Source: CAWAMD01 sp963783045 (GTDB taxonomy: Bacteria; Actinomycetota; Nitriliruptoria; Nitriliruptorales; Nitriliruptoraceae). From it: a DNA stretch of 64,000 nt. The stretch spans positions 1 through 64,000 of the forward strand of contig CAWAMD010000004.1 in NCBI GenBank assembly GCA_963783045.1. Direction: 5' to 3'. A model generated the notes under the pieces. That model was not told where the DNA came from. It was given only the letters and a program-made list of their open reading frames with translations, and ran no database searches. Position numbers and translations under genes: made by a program. Position 1 is the first letter of the stretch; each line of letters starts with the position of its first letter. This document shows, in pieces, positions 1-10,977 of the stretch.

Positions 1-1982
1 ATTCTTCACTGCAGAAATAATAGGTTTTACCATCTGTCTCAATAAAGAGACCTGCTTCCTCAGCTTTTACCGGATCAATTTTCATAGCACAGATCGGGTC
101 AATGACTAATCCATTGTTATTGGTACTTATGGGGACTTGCGGCATAGTCATTGGCTCAGAAATATTTTCTTGCGAACCTTGGGCAGGAGTATCAAACCCC
201 TCCATAAGCCTTGCTGCTGCAAATTTCATCCGACTTTCAGAATCGATAAGAAAATTTCCGGAAACAACTATTTTTTCACCAGCTCGTAATCCCCTGGTAA
301 TTTCTACCCGGTCGTTATAACGCCAGCCGGTCCTTACTTCCCTGGGCTCAAAAATTCCATCATCGACGGCCACATAAACAGTCTGTTTCTTTCCTGAATC
401 GATAATTGCAGACGACGGAACTGTAATAGCCTCTGGCAAATTGAGCAAAAATTCGACATCGACAAACATGTCCGGCCGAAACATGAGCTCCGGGTTGTCC
501 ATTTCCATACGGACTTTCAAAGTGCGCCCAGATTGCTCAAAACGCGGCAGGATTTCACTGACCGTGGCTGGATAATTTTTGCCCATTTTTGGCAGAGAGA
601 TCAAAGCCTGCATTCCCGGTTGGATATATTGGGCTTCGAGATCATAGATGTCAGCTTCCACCCAGACCCTGCTCAAATCGGCAACCCTGAAACATTCGGT
701 GTCTCGTGTGACCCTCTCGTGTGGGAAGATATTACGTGACAACACCAGACCATCTGCCGGAGAACGTAATTCAACATCGGTTATATAGACCCCGCTTTCA
801 GCAAGCTGCTCCAGTTGATTCTCGCCAACGCCTAAATCCATAAGCTCCTGACGTACCTGGCTGGGATAGAACTTGTCTTTCGCACCGAAAGAGATCTGGC
901 TAGGGCGCTTCATTTTATTGGCCATATCATTCATATGTTTCGAATGATCATCAGACATTGCAGAACCGGCTTCCATATCACCCATTTCTTTTATTGGCTG
1001 CTCCCGGGAACTATCCTGCACAACTTCGGGAGTGGCACGAGGCTCTGCAGCAGTCTCGCTTGAAGGCGACGACATTGCCATATGCTGATCTTGCGGTGTT
1101 GGCTTGTCTATCTCCTGCTGAGAAACTTCCTGAGCCCCCAACTGAGCACCATGTTGAATGATCCGCCACGGTTTCAGAGTAGCGCCGCGGCGGCCACCAA
1201 TAACTTCATTTTTAATTGTTGCAGATGAAGAATCAATTTGGTCGGGTGGGGTGTTGTTCATACCTGCACTCCCGGCTGAAGGAGTCTTTCCCATCACCGT
1301 TTTTACCGGCCGATTCACAGGAGCTCCAATGTCAGGCTGAAGTGAGCCGGATTCCTGCTGCGCTGATATGATCTTCTGCAACTGGTTTGCTCTGCCTTCG
1401 TACATTGGGGCTAAAGGCGGCCGTCTAACCATGGCGGCATTGCTTATTTCTATGAGATAGCGCTGCTGCCAGGTGAAAAAATCATAATCATATATTTTGA
1501 TTTTACCCATCAGCTGGTTCTTTCTGACCAGGCTGCCCGTGGTGCTCTCGTGAATTTCACCCACCCAGCCATCCGTAGCCGCAACTATATGGATAAATCT
1601 TGTTTTCTTCAGCTGCTATACGCCCCAAAGACCTGATCTTCACGCTTTCGGCGCCTCGAGCGACTTCCTCAATCCGGACACCAATTAATTGCTGCTTTTG
1701 CAGGTTGACCTTAACCGCTCCGAGTGAAGAAGTAAGAGGCTGTCCTGAACCAATGGGCCAATCCTCGTCGGCGTAAACCGGTTCCATCGGCATACCGCAA
1801 GGGGCAATGCCCGGCTCCTTTGTCGTGTTCGCCGGATTCATTGGATCAACATAGTGAAGAATCTTGCGTTCTCCATTGTCAATGATGTTTTGATTGGTGC
1901 CGTGCTGATTAAACCTGGCACCTGCAACGAAGGACACGATGAAAAGAATAAGGAAGAAAAAAAGGATCAGCAGTTTTTTCAT
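1..1982 (-). CDS. CusB/HlyD-type efflux RND periplasmic adaptor (3' end outside window; one frameshift)
   Basis: Membrane-fusion (adaptor) subunit of a heavy-metal RND exporter, probably for Cu(I)/Ag(I), anchored in the inner membrane and spanning the periplasm. Start chosen at the ATG at 1982, followed at once by a hydrophobic anchor; an in-frame TTG at 2054 is the alternative. After the anchor comes a heavy-metal-binding motif (HYVDPMNP...GIAPCGMPMEPVY). The barrel/lipoyl part follows (e.g. SPADGLVLSRN, TVPSSAIIDSG), with a Met/His-rich insert in between. Just before the window edge a YHS-like domain begins (DPICAMKIDP...KTYYFCSEE). The frame breaks near 1592: the first frame stops at 1557, while the neighbouring frame continues as VAATDGWVGEI and runs open to base 1. 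One extra base there explains it. Family assignment is firm; metal specificity is inferred. Confidence 0.8.
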
Positions 1983-2054
1983 GATTACGACAGGTTTATT
2001 AAAAGGAACTCTCTTCCATATATCAGCAAAAGAGGAGAATGGCAGTAAAGCCAA

Positions 2055-2404
2055 ATGTCCTTACAGCTAGAAGCTTAGTTAGTTTTGTGACTGCAAAAAT
2101 TTCAAGGACATTAACATCCTGATATTAGATGCACAAGACAGATTGTACTCGGTTTTGATACTGAGATGAGTAAGTCTGTTTTGCCAGAATTTAGGAATAT
2201 AATAGAGACGAATACATAGATTGATATTGCTTGACAATAATTTGTGCAAAGATCTGCCATTAATACAAAAGAAAAATGACATTTTTTCGATGCCATTTTA
2301 ACACCATGGAATGGCTTGAGATGATCAAAGGAGCAAGCTGCCTCAGGAATGAGGCAACTTGGAAAAACCTTTTGTACAAAACAGCAACAATTTATATCAG
2401 ACAT
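2055..2404. other. intergenic stretch with no recognisable gene
   Basis: AT-rich DNA between the adaptor gene and the terminator of the multicopper oxidase gene. Short open frames exist on the minus strand, but none has a recognisable product, a good ribosome-binding site or convincing codon use. It probably holds the promoter of the adaptor gene. Confidence 0.5.
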
Positions 2405-2437
2405 AAAAATGCCGCCGGCACATGAAGCCCGGCGGCA
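2405..2437 (-). terminator. intrinsic terminator of the multicopper oxidase gene
   Basis: A perfect 9-bp stem (TGCCGCCGG at 2410-2418 with CCGGCGGCA at 2429-2437) and a 10-nt loop. Read on the minus strand it is followed by a run of five T (2405-2409). It lies 14 bases past the TAA at 2451-2453 that ends the repeat region of the oxidase gene. A short A-run on the other side could make it act in both directions. Confidence 0.75.
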
Positions 2438-2450
2438 AAAATACATGCAC

Positions 2451-3312
2451 TTACGGAGTTGTCACAGTGACAGGTGTCGACCAAACGACTGCTCCTGCAT
2501 CTATAGTTTCCAACTCTAAATTCCCAGGTTCCAACTGGTCCGATTAGGTAAAGTTTTCGTTGTCACGTTCGCCGCAGACCATTCAATCCCAGAGACAGTA
2601 GTAAAGCCATTATTACTCCACTCGAATTTTGTAATATTGCTCTCCTGCAACATCATCCCAGTTCAAGTCACAATCTCTCATAGTTGTGTTGACAGGAGAT
2701 ACAAGTGTCGCACTCCCAGTCAGATTCGTTGGTGCAACAGCCGCTGGAATGGCGCTGTCACACGTGACAGGTGTCGACCAAACGACTGCCCCTGCAGTTA
2801 TACGTTTCCAACTCTAAATTCCCAGGTTCCAAGCTGGTCCGGAGTAGGTAAATGTTGTTGTCAGTTGGCCGCGAGTCCACTCTACCCCAGAGACAGTAGT
2901 GAAGCCATTATTGCTCCACTCGATTCTGTAATATTGCTCACCTGCAACATCACCCCAGTTCAAGTCACAATCTCTCATGGTTGTGTTGCCTGGAGATACA
3001 AGTGTCGCACTCCAGTCAGATTCGTTGGTGCCTCAAGTGGAAGTGGCGCTGTTACAGTTAACAGGTGTCGACCAGACGACTACCCGCTCGCGTTACTAGT
3101 TTCCAACTCTAAATTCCCAGGTTCCAGCTGGTACATTAGGCAGAAGTAAATGTTGTTACATTGGCCGCAGACCATTCAACCCCAGAGACAGTAATAAAGT
3201 TGTCATTGCTCCACTCGACTCTGTAATATATGCTCACCTGCAACATCACCCCAGTTCAAGGTCACCACTCTCATAGTTGTGTTGCCTGGAGGTACAAGTG
3301 TCGCTATTCGCA
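2451..3312 (-). pseudogene. tandem fibronectin-III-like repeats, 3' part of the multicopper oxidase gene, frame broken many times
   Basis: Three DNA repeats of about 295 bp begin near 2461, 2757 and 3050 on the plus strand (shared core GGTGTCGACCA followed by A/G, then ACGACT). On the minus strand each encodes pieces of a beta-sandwich repeat: LVPPGNTT..., NWGDVAGE.YYRVEWSN and WEFRV...VVWSTPVTV. No single frame stays open; the copies differ from each other by many one-base indels, for example at the GAGCAATATTAC site. The final frame ends STPVTVTTP then TAA at 2451-2453, right before the terminator. Read with the upstream oxidase this would make one secreted protein of roughly 1,700 residues. 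Poor consensus sequence is more likely than true decay. Confidence 0.6.
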
Positions 3313-6300
3313 CTAAGAATAGTCGGTGCGACTGGCAGCTCCAACAGTCACAGTTTCGGAAACCGATTGAGCAGTACTACTCATATACTCACCACCATAC
3401 CCTACTGTATTCTTAGCCACAACCTGATACTGGTAAGTGGCATCGTCATACACCATAGGATCTTCAAGGGTTTTAATTCCCTGAGTATTCATTACCTCTA
3501 TAGGTGATTCAATAGGAACGCCAACATCAACCCAACCACTGCCATTATTTCTCTGCACTACATATGACGTCTCGGCGATCGAGTTGTCATTCCAGGTCAG
3601 GACGACATGATTGCTGTTGTTAATTTCGTATGACAAACCGTCTGGTGCTACTGGCGGCATTGCTACAGCCACCGGGTGCATCATATCCATTTCCTCATGG
3701 CTGAGGATATGGCAGTGCCATACATACTCCCAACCAAAATTGATCAATTGGTTTTGGATTGGGGCGGTTGCAATTACCTTCAGCATCGACAGGATTGAAG
3801 CCAATTTCCGAACCAATCGGTGTCATCGGGTGCATCGGCCGAATACTGTTCGGCAGTTCAAACGGCAGGGCAGGAATGATTGGCCTGAGAGCAACATAAG
3901 TATCCTCAAGCGGGCTCACCCGCACTGTGTCCTTCCAGCCGAGTTCCGAGGGATCCGGCGGTTCGATAATGTTGTCCCAGGTGACCCGATTGAGCACCTG
4001 TACATCATAGAGATGCCAGTGAAGCGGATGGGTATCCACCCCGTTATGGGTTATCTTCCAGATCTGCGTTCCGTCAGCCGTCTCGATCGGCCTGACCTCT
4101 ATGCCGAGATTTGCCAGATTATTCTTTGGCAGATTGGTGGCATTAATGATTTCTGACGGCGGGTTAACATAGGGGTAAAGGATAATATTTTGTGCGGCCG
4201 GAGAGGCTGGAACCTGCTCAAGGCCGATATTCGCGGTCATTCTGCCGAACTCGTCAAAGGCAGCCGCGTTCATTTCATCGTGGATTGCCTTCGGTTCCAG
4301 TGGAATCTGCAACTTTTGATTAGGATGAAGCAGGGTATTGAAGCCAAACAGATCGCCTCCCTGGTCATCGATTCTGGCGTAACCGTCACAGAGTTGACTG
4401 GTGTTGCCTAAGCCGTTGCAATAGGCGACCGAAGCAAAGTTGGTGCCGTAAGCAGAGTTATACGATGCCTGACCAACAATAATCGGGTGCTGGCCGGACT
4501 CGAACACGCCCGAACCATCCGCTTTATGTTTAAATGCTTGTTGAAGTTTGTTGAAATCAAACGCCGGTGCCGGTGCTGTATTGGCAACCTTCACCTGCAT
4601 AACAGTTCGGGTGTTGGGTCCATAACCCGGCAGAATGGCCGGTGCACCTACCGGTCTCAGATCCGGTGCTCCAGTATAATAATCATAGCTGGCCACCCTG
4701 GCCGGATAAGCAGCAGGCGCATCGTTATAGAGAATCAGAGTCTTGCCGGCATACTTAGAGAAGTCTACTATGACATCAGACCTCTCAGCTGGAGCGAGCA
4801 GCATTGAATGCAGATCAACGTTTCCGACATTAAAAACGGTTGGATCGATGATCCAGGTAGTCGGCTGGTTGGGAACAACTATAGGAGCGGGCAGAAACCC
4901 ACCCTCGTTGCCGATCTGGATCCAGCTTGGTCCGACCGGGCTGACAGTGGTGTCAGGTGTCGGAAAGACATTCGGATCAGTCTGGGCAGCAGCCAGTTCA
5001 TTTGGCTTGAAGGCAACCTCAGTGGCCCCAATAGGCTGACCTATCCGGTTTAGATCGGTGCTGGCGGTATTTGGGTCGCCAACATACCACTGCAGGTTGA
5101 AAAAACGATCGTTGGCCGCATTCAGAATACGGAAGCGATACGCTTCGGGCTGAACCGTTAAGGTTGGATAAGCCGTACCGTTCACGGTCGGGGTGTCATT
5201 GAACTGCTCCATACCGACAGATATATTCGGCGTGCCTGGAATCTTTGGAGGCTCACAGAAGGGGTCGGTGTCGTAGGTCCAGGTTGCAGGAACATTTACA
5301 TTACAAGTTGCATCGTAGTATGGGTTATCAATAGGACCGTAGGGCGGCGTTGCCGGTGGCCAGAACCACGGCCCGTACATCCAGCGTCCAAAGGCACTCA
5401 TCCCGCTTCCATCACCTGGATTTTGGGCTGGCATATAGACATGGTGATACCAGAAATTGCCCATACCACCCCAGCGAGCGCTGTCCCATGTCGGATCCTG
5501 CCAGGCCAACTGCGCGGCAGAGGGCACAAAGGTACGGTCCTGAACGACCAGCGGAATCTCATTTGCTCGGGGTGGCACGACCCCATCGGCGACCAATTTG
5601 TCGTCGGTCGGATCGGTAATCAGATAACCCGCAGCCTCACCCAACAATACGTTAAGACGGGTGACACCCCAGGCATGATCATGGTAGAACATCAAGCGTG
5701 CGCTTTGCTGATTGGTGTAATAGAAGGTCTGACAACCATCTCTTGTACCTGTACAGTTAGGCACTCCCAAGCTTTCAATGGTGGCCATATCCGGTACGTA
5801 ACCGACGCTCACACCTTCTGGGTATGGAGTGTTTTCGCTGGCCGGAGTTATCCATTGGTGCGGCGTACCGTCACTGATCCACGGGGTGATACCGCCATGA
5901 AAATGCAGTGTAGCGCGGTTGTCTCTAAAACACCTTGCACTTTTGGGGAACTGAGAGCAAATAGGATTACGAACATCGTCCATAACAGTTCCATCACTGA
6001 TCGGAAAGAATACTTCCTCGGGTTCTTCTGGACCAAATCCCGCCCCCATAATCGTCGAATCGGTGGGTATGATTAAATCGCCGGCTGTACCTTTAGGCAG
6101 GAGGTTATAAAAGGTAATTCTGACCGGCCGATCTTTTTTGGCCACGATAATCGGTCCGAGAAAATGCGGCTTGGCCACTCCCATTGCCTGCTTCCCATCT
6201 GGCATTAATGCCGGAACGCTTGAACCATCAAGAAGTTCATTATAAAGTGGGACGGTTCCAGCGACAGTAGGAGATTTCAATTGCACATACTCACGCAACA

Positions 6301-7579
6301 GCGTCCCCTTGCCGGTTTGGCCAGCCAGGCTGGAATTCATTACCTCACGGTGCTGAACAAGCGCGATAACATAATAATCGGCATCAGGCCCGGGTCTTGT
6401 CGGGTTTACCGCAGCGGTAAAAGTAGCATCGGGAACCCCCACCGGCAGATATTGACCGAGATTATTGGCTGCTGCCTCACAGCTCCCTGCCACGGAAGGG
6501 TTACAGAGCATCGGCAGGGTGTCCTGAAATTTCTTGATGCCCGGAATAAAATAACCGCTGCCGGGGGTGAGAAGATTGATGGCGGTAATCGCTCCGGCGT
6601 TGATGGCTGCCGTGGCGGCGGCGCCACTTCCAGTGCCACCGTTCGAATCGTCGATCGCTACAGATGGCGCGGTCGTGTAATTGTCACCGAAGACCGTCAA
6701 GTCAATCGATTGAACGGCGAGTGTCGTTGTTGCCTTTGCAGCGACAAAGCCGGGAAGAGGATTAACCGGATCAAAAAGCGTGCCATCACGAATCACAACC
6801 TTTGGCGCAAAGGAATAGCCGGATCCAGGTTGGTCAATTACAACTTGCTGGATAACGCCATTGGTGTCCCAGACTGCATGGGCTACAGCCTTCACCCCAT
6901 CCGGTCCATCCGGCAGGTCGAAATCTACTGTTGGGTTGGTGTAACCATTTCCTGAAGTTGTTAAGTTCACTGCATCAACGCCACCATAAACAACCGCTTC
7001 GGCTGGTGTTCCGGCAGTACCACCGGTAAAACTCACAGTGGGTGCGATATAGCCGGATCCACTGAGGTCGACATTGACAGAAGTTACCGACCCTCCGGAC
7101 AGATTTCCCACCGCACTTGCAGTGGCGCCGGTGCCTGACCCGGTGATACTCACTCTTGCAGTGGTATAGCCGGTACCTGGGTTAGTCAAGGTAATGTCGG
7201 TTATAGCCCCTTTGCCATCGATAGTCGCTACAGCTTCAGCGCCGGTACCGTCTCCGATGATGTTAACAGTTGCATCAGGAAGGGTGAACGGACTATTCGC
7301 CCAGTTGGGAAACGGCCCAAAATAATGGGGGATCGCCGTTTCGTCGGTGGGAGAAATTGGCAGGCCAAGTGGTGAGGCGCTGTTCGCTTTAGCCTGAAGA
7401 TCGTCCGCAGCATCCAAAATTGCCGCCATTCGACCGGATTTTGTCTGCACCGGCAGGTTCGATGCGGCCTGGCTCTGAGTTATTCCCAGGCACAAAGCTA
7501 CCGTAACTGCGAGGATGATGCTTATCAGCCTCGAGTAACGATACGTCAATGTGTTTAATCTTAACCTCTCTTTCTCCAT
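3313..7579 (-). CDS. secreted multicopper oxidase with glycine-rich N-terminal repeats and a fibronectin-III domain (one frameshift)
   Basis: Start set at the ATG at 7579, which has a strong Shine-Dalgarno (AAAGGAGGG) 7 bases upstream; the ATG at 7603 lacks one. A signal peptide (...LAVTVALCLGITQSQAAS) is followed by about six repeats of the type GxGY..P.V (roughly residues 80-330). The cupredoxin core follows. All four copper motifs are present: LHFHGG (~558), FYHDHAWG (~631), HPLHWHLYD (~1183) and HCHILSHEEMDMM (~1288). The last motif is in another frame: the first frame stops at 3695, and one base must be removed near 3760 to join ...PKPIDQ to LINFGWEYVWHCH. A fibronectin-III domain follows (VAPDGLSYEI...). 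Domain layout resembles Geobacter OmpB and manganese-oxidising MofA-type proteins. Likely an extracellular Cu, Mn or Fe oxidase; substrate unknown. Confidence 0.85.
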
Positions 7580-8231
7580 TTCTGGCCCTCCTTTGTTTTT
7601 CATAAGTGAACTTCCCTCGTCACTACAGATATTGCTCTAAAACCATTACCAGATCTTGGCCACTCCTTTGCACAATTTTACTGCAATTAGTTGCAGTTGC
7701 CATTAATTGTCATTAGGCAAACAGTCTTGTTCAATAGAGAGTCCCAACTCCCAAAAAATCTGGGAACAGCCACTGATAGGAAAAAATTTAACACGTTTTT
7801 GAAACTAAATGAAGGAAAAAAGTAACACATTGTAGCGCTTAATTAAAAAACTATTACGATCATTGATGCATACTATTTTCACGGGCCCAACCGGTGAAAC
7901 TACTTTACAAGATTTACTTTTGGTCAGAAAACCTGATTTGTTTGGTATCAATTATTCCAAATCAAGTTTCAGTAATTTCTAAGCAATTATTGTACCACGA
8001 TGTAGCTCCATATGAGGAGTAAACTAACTCTTTGATATTTAACACCTGGAAAAAAATAAGGGTCGATTAACTTATATAATTCTCTGCGATGAATTCGGAA
8101 TTGCGGAATTTTATTCCTGTTATTCGGAGGATCAGTTAGATTTTGATAGACGTGACTGAAGCGGGTCCTCCATTGAGGAACTGGCAAAAAATTACAGCAA
8201 AGAGCAAAACGCTTTTGGACATTACCTTTTA
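7580..8231. other. AT-rich intergenic region upstream of the multicopper oxidase gene
   Basis: About 650 bases without a convincing gene. It should hold the oxidase promoter. A minus-strand open frame at 7987-8265 overlaps the end of the next gene and has no recognisable product. I found no clear sigma-54 promoter or operator. Confidence 0.5.
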
Positions 8232-9701
8232 TTAATTCGTCGTTTTTGATGCTCCTGGTGCACATCTCGCATCAGCGGATCCTATGACATACAAATTTAC
8301 GGTATCCTGTCCGAAAGCCGTTTGCTGAGTTAACGAACCTGCTGCCTCACTCAAAGATTTATACCGGCATAAATCCCCTACCAGAGTTTTGGGCACAGCC
8401 CAACCAAGCAAGTCTACATACTTTGTCATTCCGTTGGTTGGATCGAAACTTATTTCATAGGGATTGTCAGTAATCATGTATTCGCCTGTCTCGGTATTCT
8501 GCAATAGAAACAATGGCTTAGAAGAAGGCATAAAATCTTTAAAAGTATAAAATAAAGGTGCTTCGTCCTTGGCACAGCCTCGTTTAAGAACCTTGTTTGC
8601 GGTAAGACATACTGCTAAGCGTTCTGCCTGCTTCAGCGGAATTGTACGTTTGGTGAGTGTAACCTTCGATTCTAACAGATTTGCCTTTGCTTGGATGTCA
8701 GCAAGGGTGCCAAGGACCAGATAATAGCGACAGAGTAGCGTTTCTCCGGCGGCCAAGTCCACAAAACGTTTGACCGTCACTAAGCTAAAATCAATGCCTG
8801 AAATTTGTGGAGAATCAAAGTTGCCCCAGCGAATAAACCCATTCTTTTTTTCAACCTTTGTATGTTTCCTACCGTATACAATGCCAATACCATAAGCCAA
8901 CGGGGAGCCTGATGAGGTAAATGCTATCCAACCACCCGTGTTTCCTTCTGTCAATTTCAACGCTGGCGCTTTGTTAAAATTAGTATGAATAGCCTCCCTG
9001 TAATTTCCGTCATAGTCACTTATTATTTGCATAGGCAGGGTCCTTTCACGCAATGATGCCCACGGAAGACCGAACCTTGTGTATGAAACGTTACCCCAGT
9101 TATTAATTTCAACATTAATTTCGATTACCCCACCACCTAAATCTTTAATTTTCTGATTTATAAATACCTGATTATCGGAATAGCGACGGGGTAAATGTGC
9201 ATGCTGCGGCCACGTAGTGTAACTCACACTATTGCTAGTCGAATTATATTGGTAGGCAAAAAGGGGGGAATAAACACTTTCGGGTAATAACTTTTTGCTT
9301 TTATCTAAATCACTCATTATGTAATAGCCGGCTTGATGGATATCTCCATCTACCACTTTCTCGGCCTTTGTCTGTTGTGGAGGATAAGGAATGGTATGTT
9401 GATACACCTCGTCAACCCACTGTCCAAAATTTTTTCTCTGATAGCCAATCAGTTCACCAAGAACAGGAATTTTTATTGAATAAAGCTGTCCTCCCTTGCC
9501 AATTTTAATCTCCCAGGAATGACCTTCCTCTCTGTGCGTCAGCTTTCTATAAAAAACTTGTTTTTCATCGAGCCCAAGCCAATCGCTGGGATCGCTATTA
9601 ATACTTGACTCAGAAAAAGTGTAGGTTAATTCCGCTCGTGAGATGATCGGATAAACCAAAAATAGAACAACAAAATAAAAATATACTGCCCTCGATTTCA
9701 T
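8232..9701 (-). CDS. secreted protein of unknown function (489 aa)
   Basis: The ATG at 9701 is preceded by a GGAGAG ribosome-binding site. The protein begins with a clear Sec signal peptide (about 22 residues ending SRA), so it is exported. The mature part is rich in Tyr, Thr and Asn with alternating polar/hydrophobic stretches typical of beta-sandwich proteins. It has few cysteines (in LLCRYYLV, LAVCLT, RGCAKD, DLCRYKS and DARCAP), mostly in the C-terminal third, and ends with a Ser/Thr/Asn tail. I do not recognise a family. A stand-alone gene on the same strand as the oxidase, about 650 bases upstream of it; a shared role is possible but not shown. Confidence 0.7.
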   Translation of the reverse strand: MKSRAVYFYFVVLFLVYPIISRAELTYTFSESSINSDPSDWLGLDEKQVFYRKLTHREEGHSWEIKIGKGGQLYSIKIPVLGELIGYQRKNFGQWVDEVYQHTIPYPPQQTKAEKVVDGDIHQAGYYIMSDLDKSKKLLPESVYSPLFAYQYNSTSNSVSYTTWPQHAHLPRRYSDNQVFINQKIKDLGGGVIEINVEINNWGNVSYTRFGLPWASLRERTLPMQIISDYDGNYREAIHTNFNKAPALKLTEGNTGGWIAFTSSGSPLAYGIGIVYGRKHTKVEKKNGFIRWGNFDSPQISGIDFSLVTVKRFVDLAAGETLLCRYYLVLGTLADIQAKANLLESKVTLTKRTIPLKQAERLAVCLTANKVLKRGCAKDEAPLFYTFKDFMPSSKPLFLLQNTETGEYMITDNPYEISFDPTNGMTKYVDLLGWAVPKTLVGDLCRYKSLSEAAGSLTQQTAFGQDTVNLYVIGSADARCAPGASKTTN

Positions 9702-9874
9702 TCACTCTCCTATTTTTTGCGGAAATCTACGCTTTTTGATTGTAACCTTTGACTTTCGAGCAATTGACTTCATCTAGATGACCGGCGAGAATGTAAAGCA
9801 CCACTTAGATGTTACTTATAAAAGCTATACTCTCCATGAAACAAAAGAACGTTTTGTAGGTGAATCGAAACAAA

Positions 9875-9882
9875 TTGAATAA
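9875..9882. repeat. target-site duplication of the insertion sequence, left copy (TTGAATAA)
   Basis: The 8-bp sequence TTGAATAA lies directly outside the left terminal inverted repeat and recurs directly outside the right one at 10937-10944. Eight-base duplications are usual for IS1595-family insertion, so the element moved here by transposition and both ends are preserved. Confidence 0.85.
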
Positions 9883-10936
9883 CTGGGCTATGCACTTGGC
9901 TCAACCGACCACTATATGTTGTGGTAGCTCAGATTTATGTTTCGATTGAATCCGGCTTTGTCGGCGTGATCTTGCGTGAACTTCCGCCTACGATATCATG
10001 CGCTGGAACCGGGTCTACGGCAACAGACTGCTGAACCAATCGATAGAAAAGCTTTCCGCGGGAAGCGGATTTCCTGCGGTTAAAGCGAAATGTGAATTCA
10101 TCAAGGTAGTAGTCCAGCTGTTGCGCCCGGACAGCTCCTTGGTAGGTGCCTAGCAGCCACCGTTTCAACAACGAGATAGTCAAATGCGTGATAACCAATT
10201 TCTTGGATTCAACGACAACGTGGTCAAAACCGTCAACGGTAATCGGTTCATATCCCAACCATCCGTCTGTACGCACTTGGCTTCCCGATGTGACGTTTTC
10301 TGCAAGGAAAGACCGCAGAGTATAGGCGGAAGCATTTGGGATGCGAGAAAGCCTGATGCGGCCGATCCCTGTCGTTTTTCCGTTAAGAACAGAAATATCC
10401 TCGACTGCGACTGCCACGAGCATTTTGTTATCCGCGCCACGGCCCCGCTTTCCCGGCCTTTCGCCTCCGATGTACGTCTCATCTACCTCTACAGGCCCTA
10501 TCAATTGTTCCCGCTCGGGACGTACCATTGCACGTCTGAGCCTATGAAGCCACTGCCAGGCCGTATGGTAGCTGCCAAGTCCAAGAATCCGCTGCAGACC
10601 AAGCGCGTTCGCTCCATATTTCTGGTTGGTAACATGCCACATAGCCTCAAACCACACTCGCAACGGCTTCCGAGTCTGATGAAAAATGGTTCCGGAGGTT
10701 ACCGAAATCTGGTACCGACACTTCTGGCAAAGGAACAAGCCACGAGACATTTTCCATCCGCTCTTTCCGTCGCATCTTGGGCACTTGAAGCCATCGGGCC
10801 ATCGGAGGGCAGTTAAATACTCAATGCATGCTTCTTCCGTGGCGAAGCGGTCCCTAAATTCAGACAAAGTGCGCGGGAAGTCTTCCATGCACCTACACTA
10901 CAGGTAGTGGGTGGTTGAGTCAAGTGCATAGCCCAG
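9883..10936 (-). mobile_element. complete IS1595-family insertion sequence (1,054 bp)
   Basis: Imperfect terminal inverted repeats of about 36 bp: the left end begins CTGGGCTATGCACTTGGC (from 9883), and the right end, read on the minus strand from 10936, begins CTGGGCTATGCACTTGAC; about 5 mismatches in 36. They flank one transposase gene that starts only 12 bases inside the right repeat. The element sits between TTGAATAA direct repeats. Ends, gene and target duplication all look intact, so it could be active. Confidence 0.9.
9935..10888 (-). CDS. IS1595-family transposase (ISXO2-like DDE)
   Basis: A 317-residue transposase filling almost the whole element. N-terminal zinc ribbon (CPRC at about 36-39, CQKC about 18 residues later) for DNA binding, followed by the IS1595/ISXO2 catalytic domain: VEVDETYIGGE (first acidic residue) and RTDGWLGY (second). 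The His-rich region expected near the third acidic residue (YYLDEFTFRFNRR) is present. Length fits the family. Its start is just inside the right inverted repeat, so expression probably depends on an outward-facing or read-through promoter. Confidence 0.92.
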   Translation of the reverse strand: MEDFPRTLSEFRDRFATEEACIEYLTALRWPDGFKCPRCDGKSGWKMSRGLFLCQKCRYQISVTSGTIFHQTRKPLRVWFEAMWHVTNQKYGANALGLQRILGLGSYHTAWQWLHRLRRAMVRPEREQLIGPVEVDETYIGGERPGKRGRGADNKMLVAVAVEDISVLNGKTTGIGRIRLSRIPNASAYTLRSFLAENVTSGSQVRTDGWLGYEPITVDGFDHVVVESKKLVITHLTISLLKRWLLGTYQGAVRAQQLDYYLDEFTFRFNRRKSASRGKLFYRLVQQSVAVDPVPAHDIVGGSSRKITPTKPDSIET

Positions 10937-10944
10937 TTGAATAA
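10937..10944. repeat. target-site duplication of the insertion sequence, right copy (TTGAATAA)
   Basis: Direct copy of the 8 bases at 9875-9882, immediately outside the right inverted repeat. Confidence 0.85.
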
Positions 10945-10977
10945 TATTAATATCTTTTTATCTTAAAGATTTTTTTA

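Noticed and set aside
7604..7720. Possible sigma-54 promoter (TGGCA...TTGCA) upstream of the multicopper oxidase
   Set aside because: The GG and GC elements are not at the required -24/-12 spacing.
7987..8265. 92-residue minus-strand open frame
   Set aside because: Overlaps the end of the 489-residue gene, lacks a good ribosome-binding site and has no coding character.
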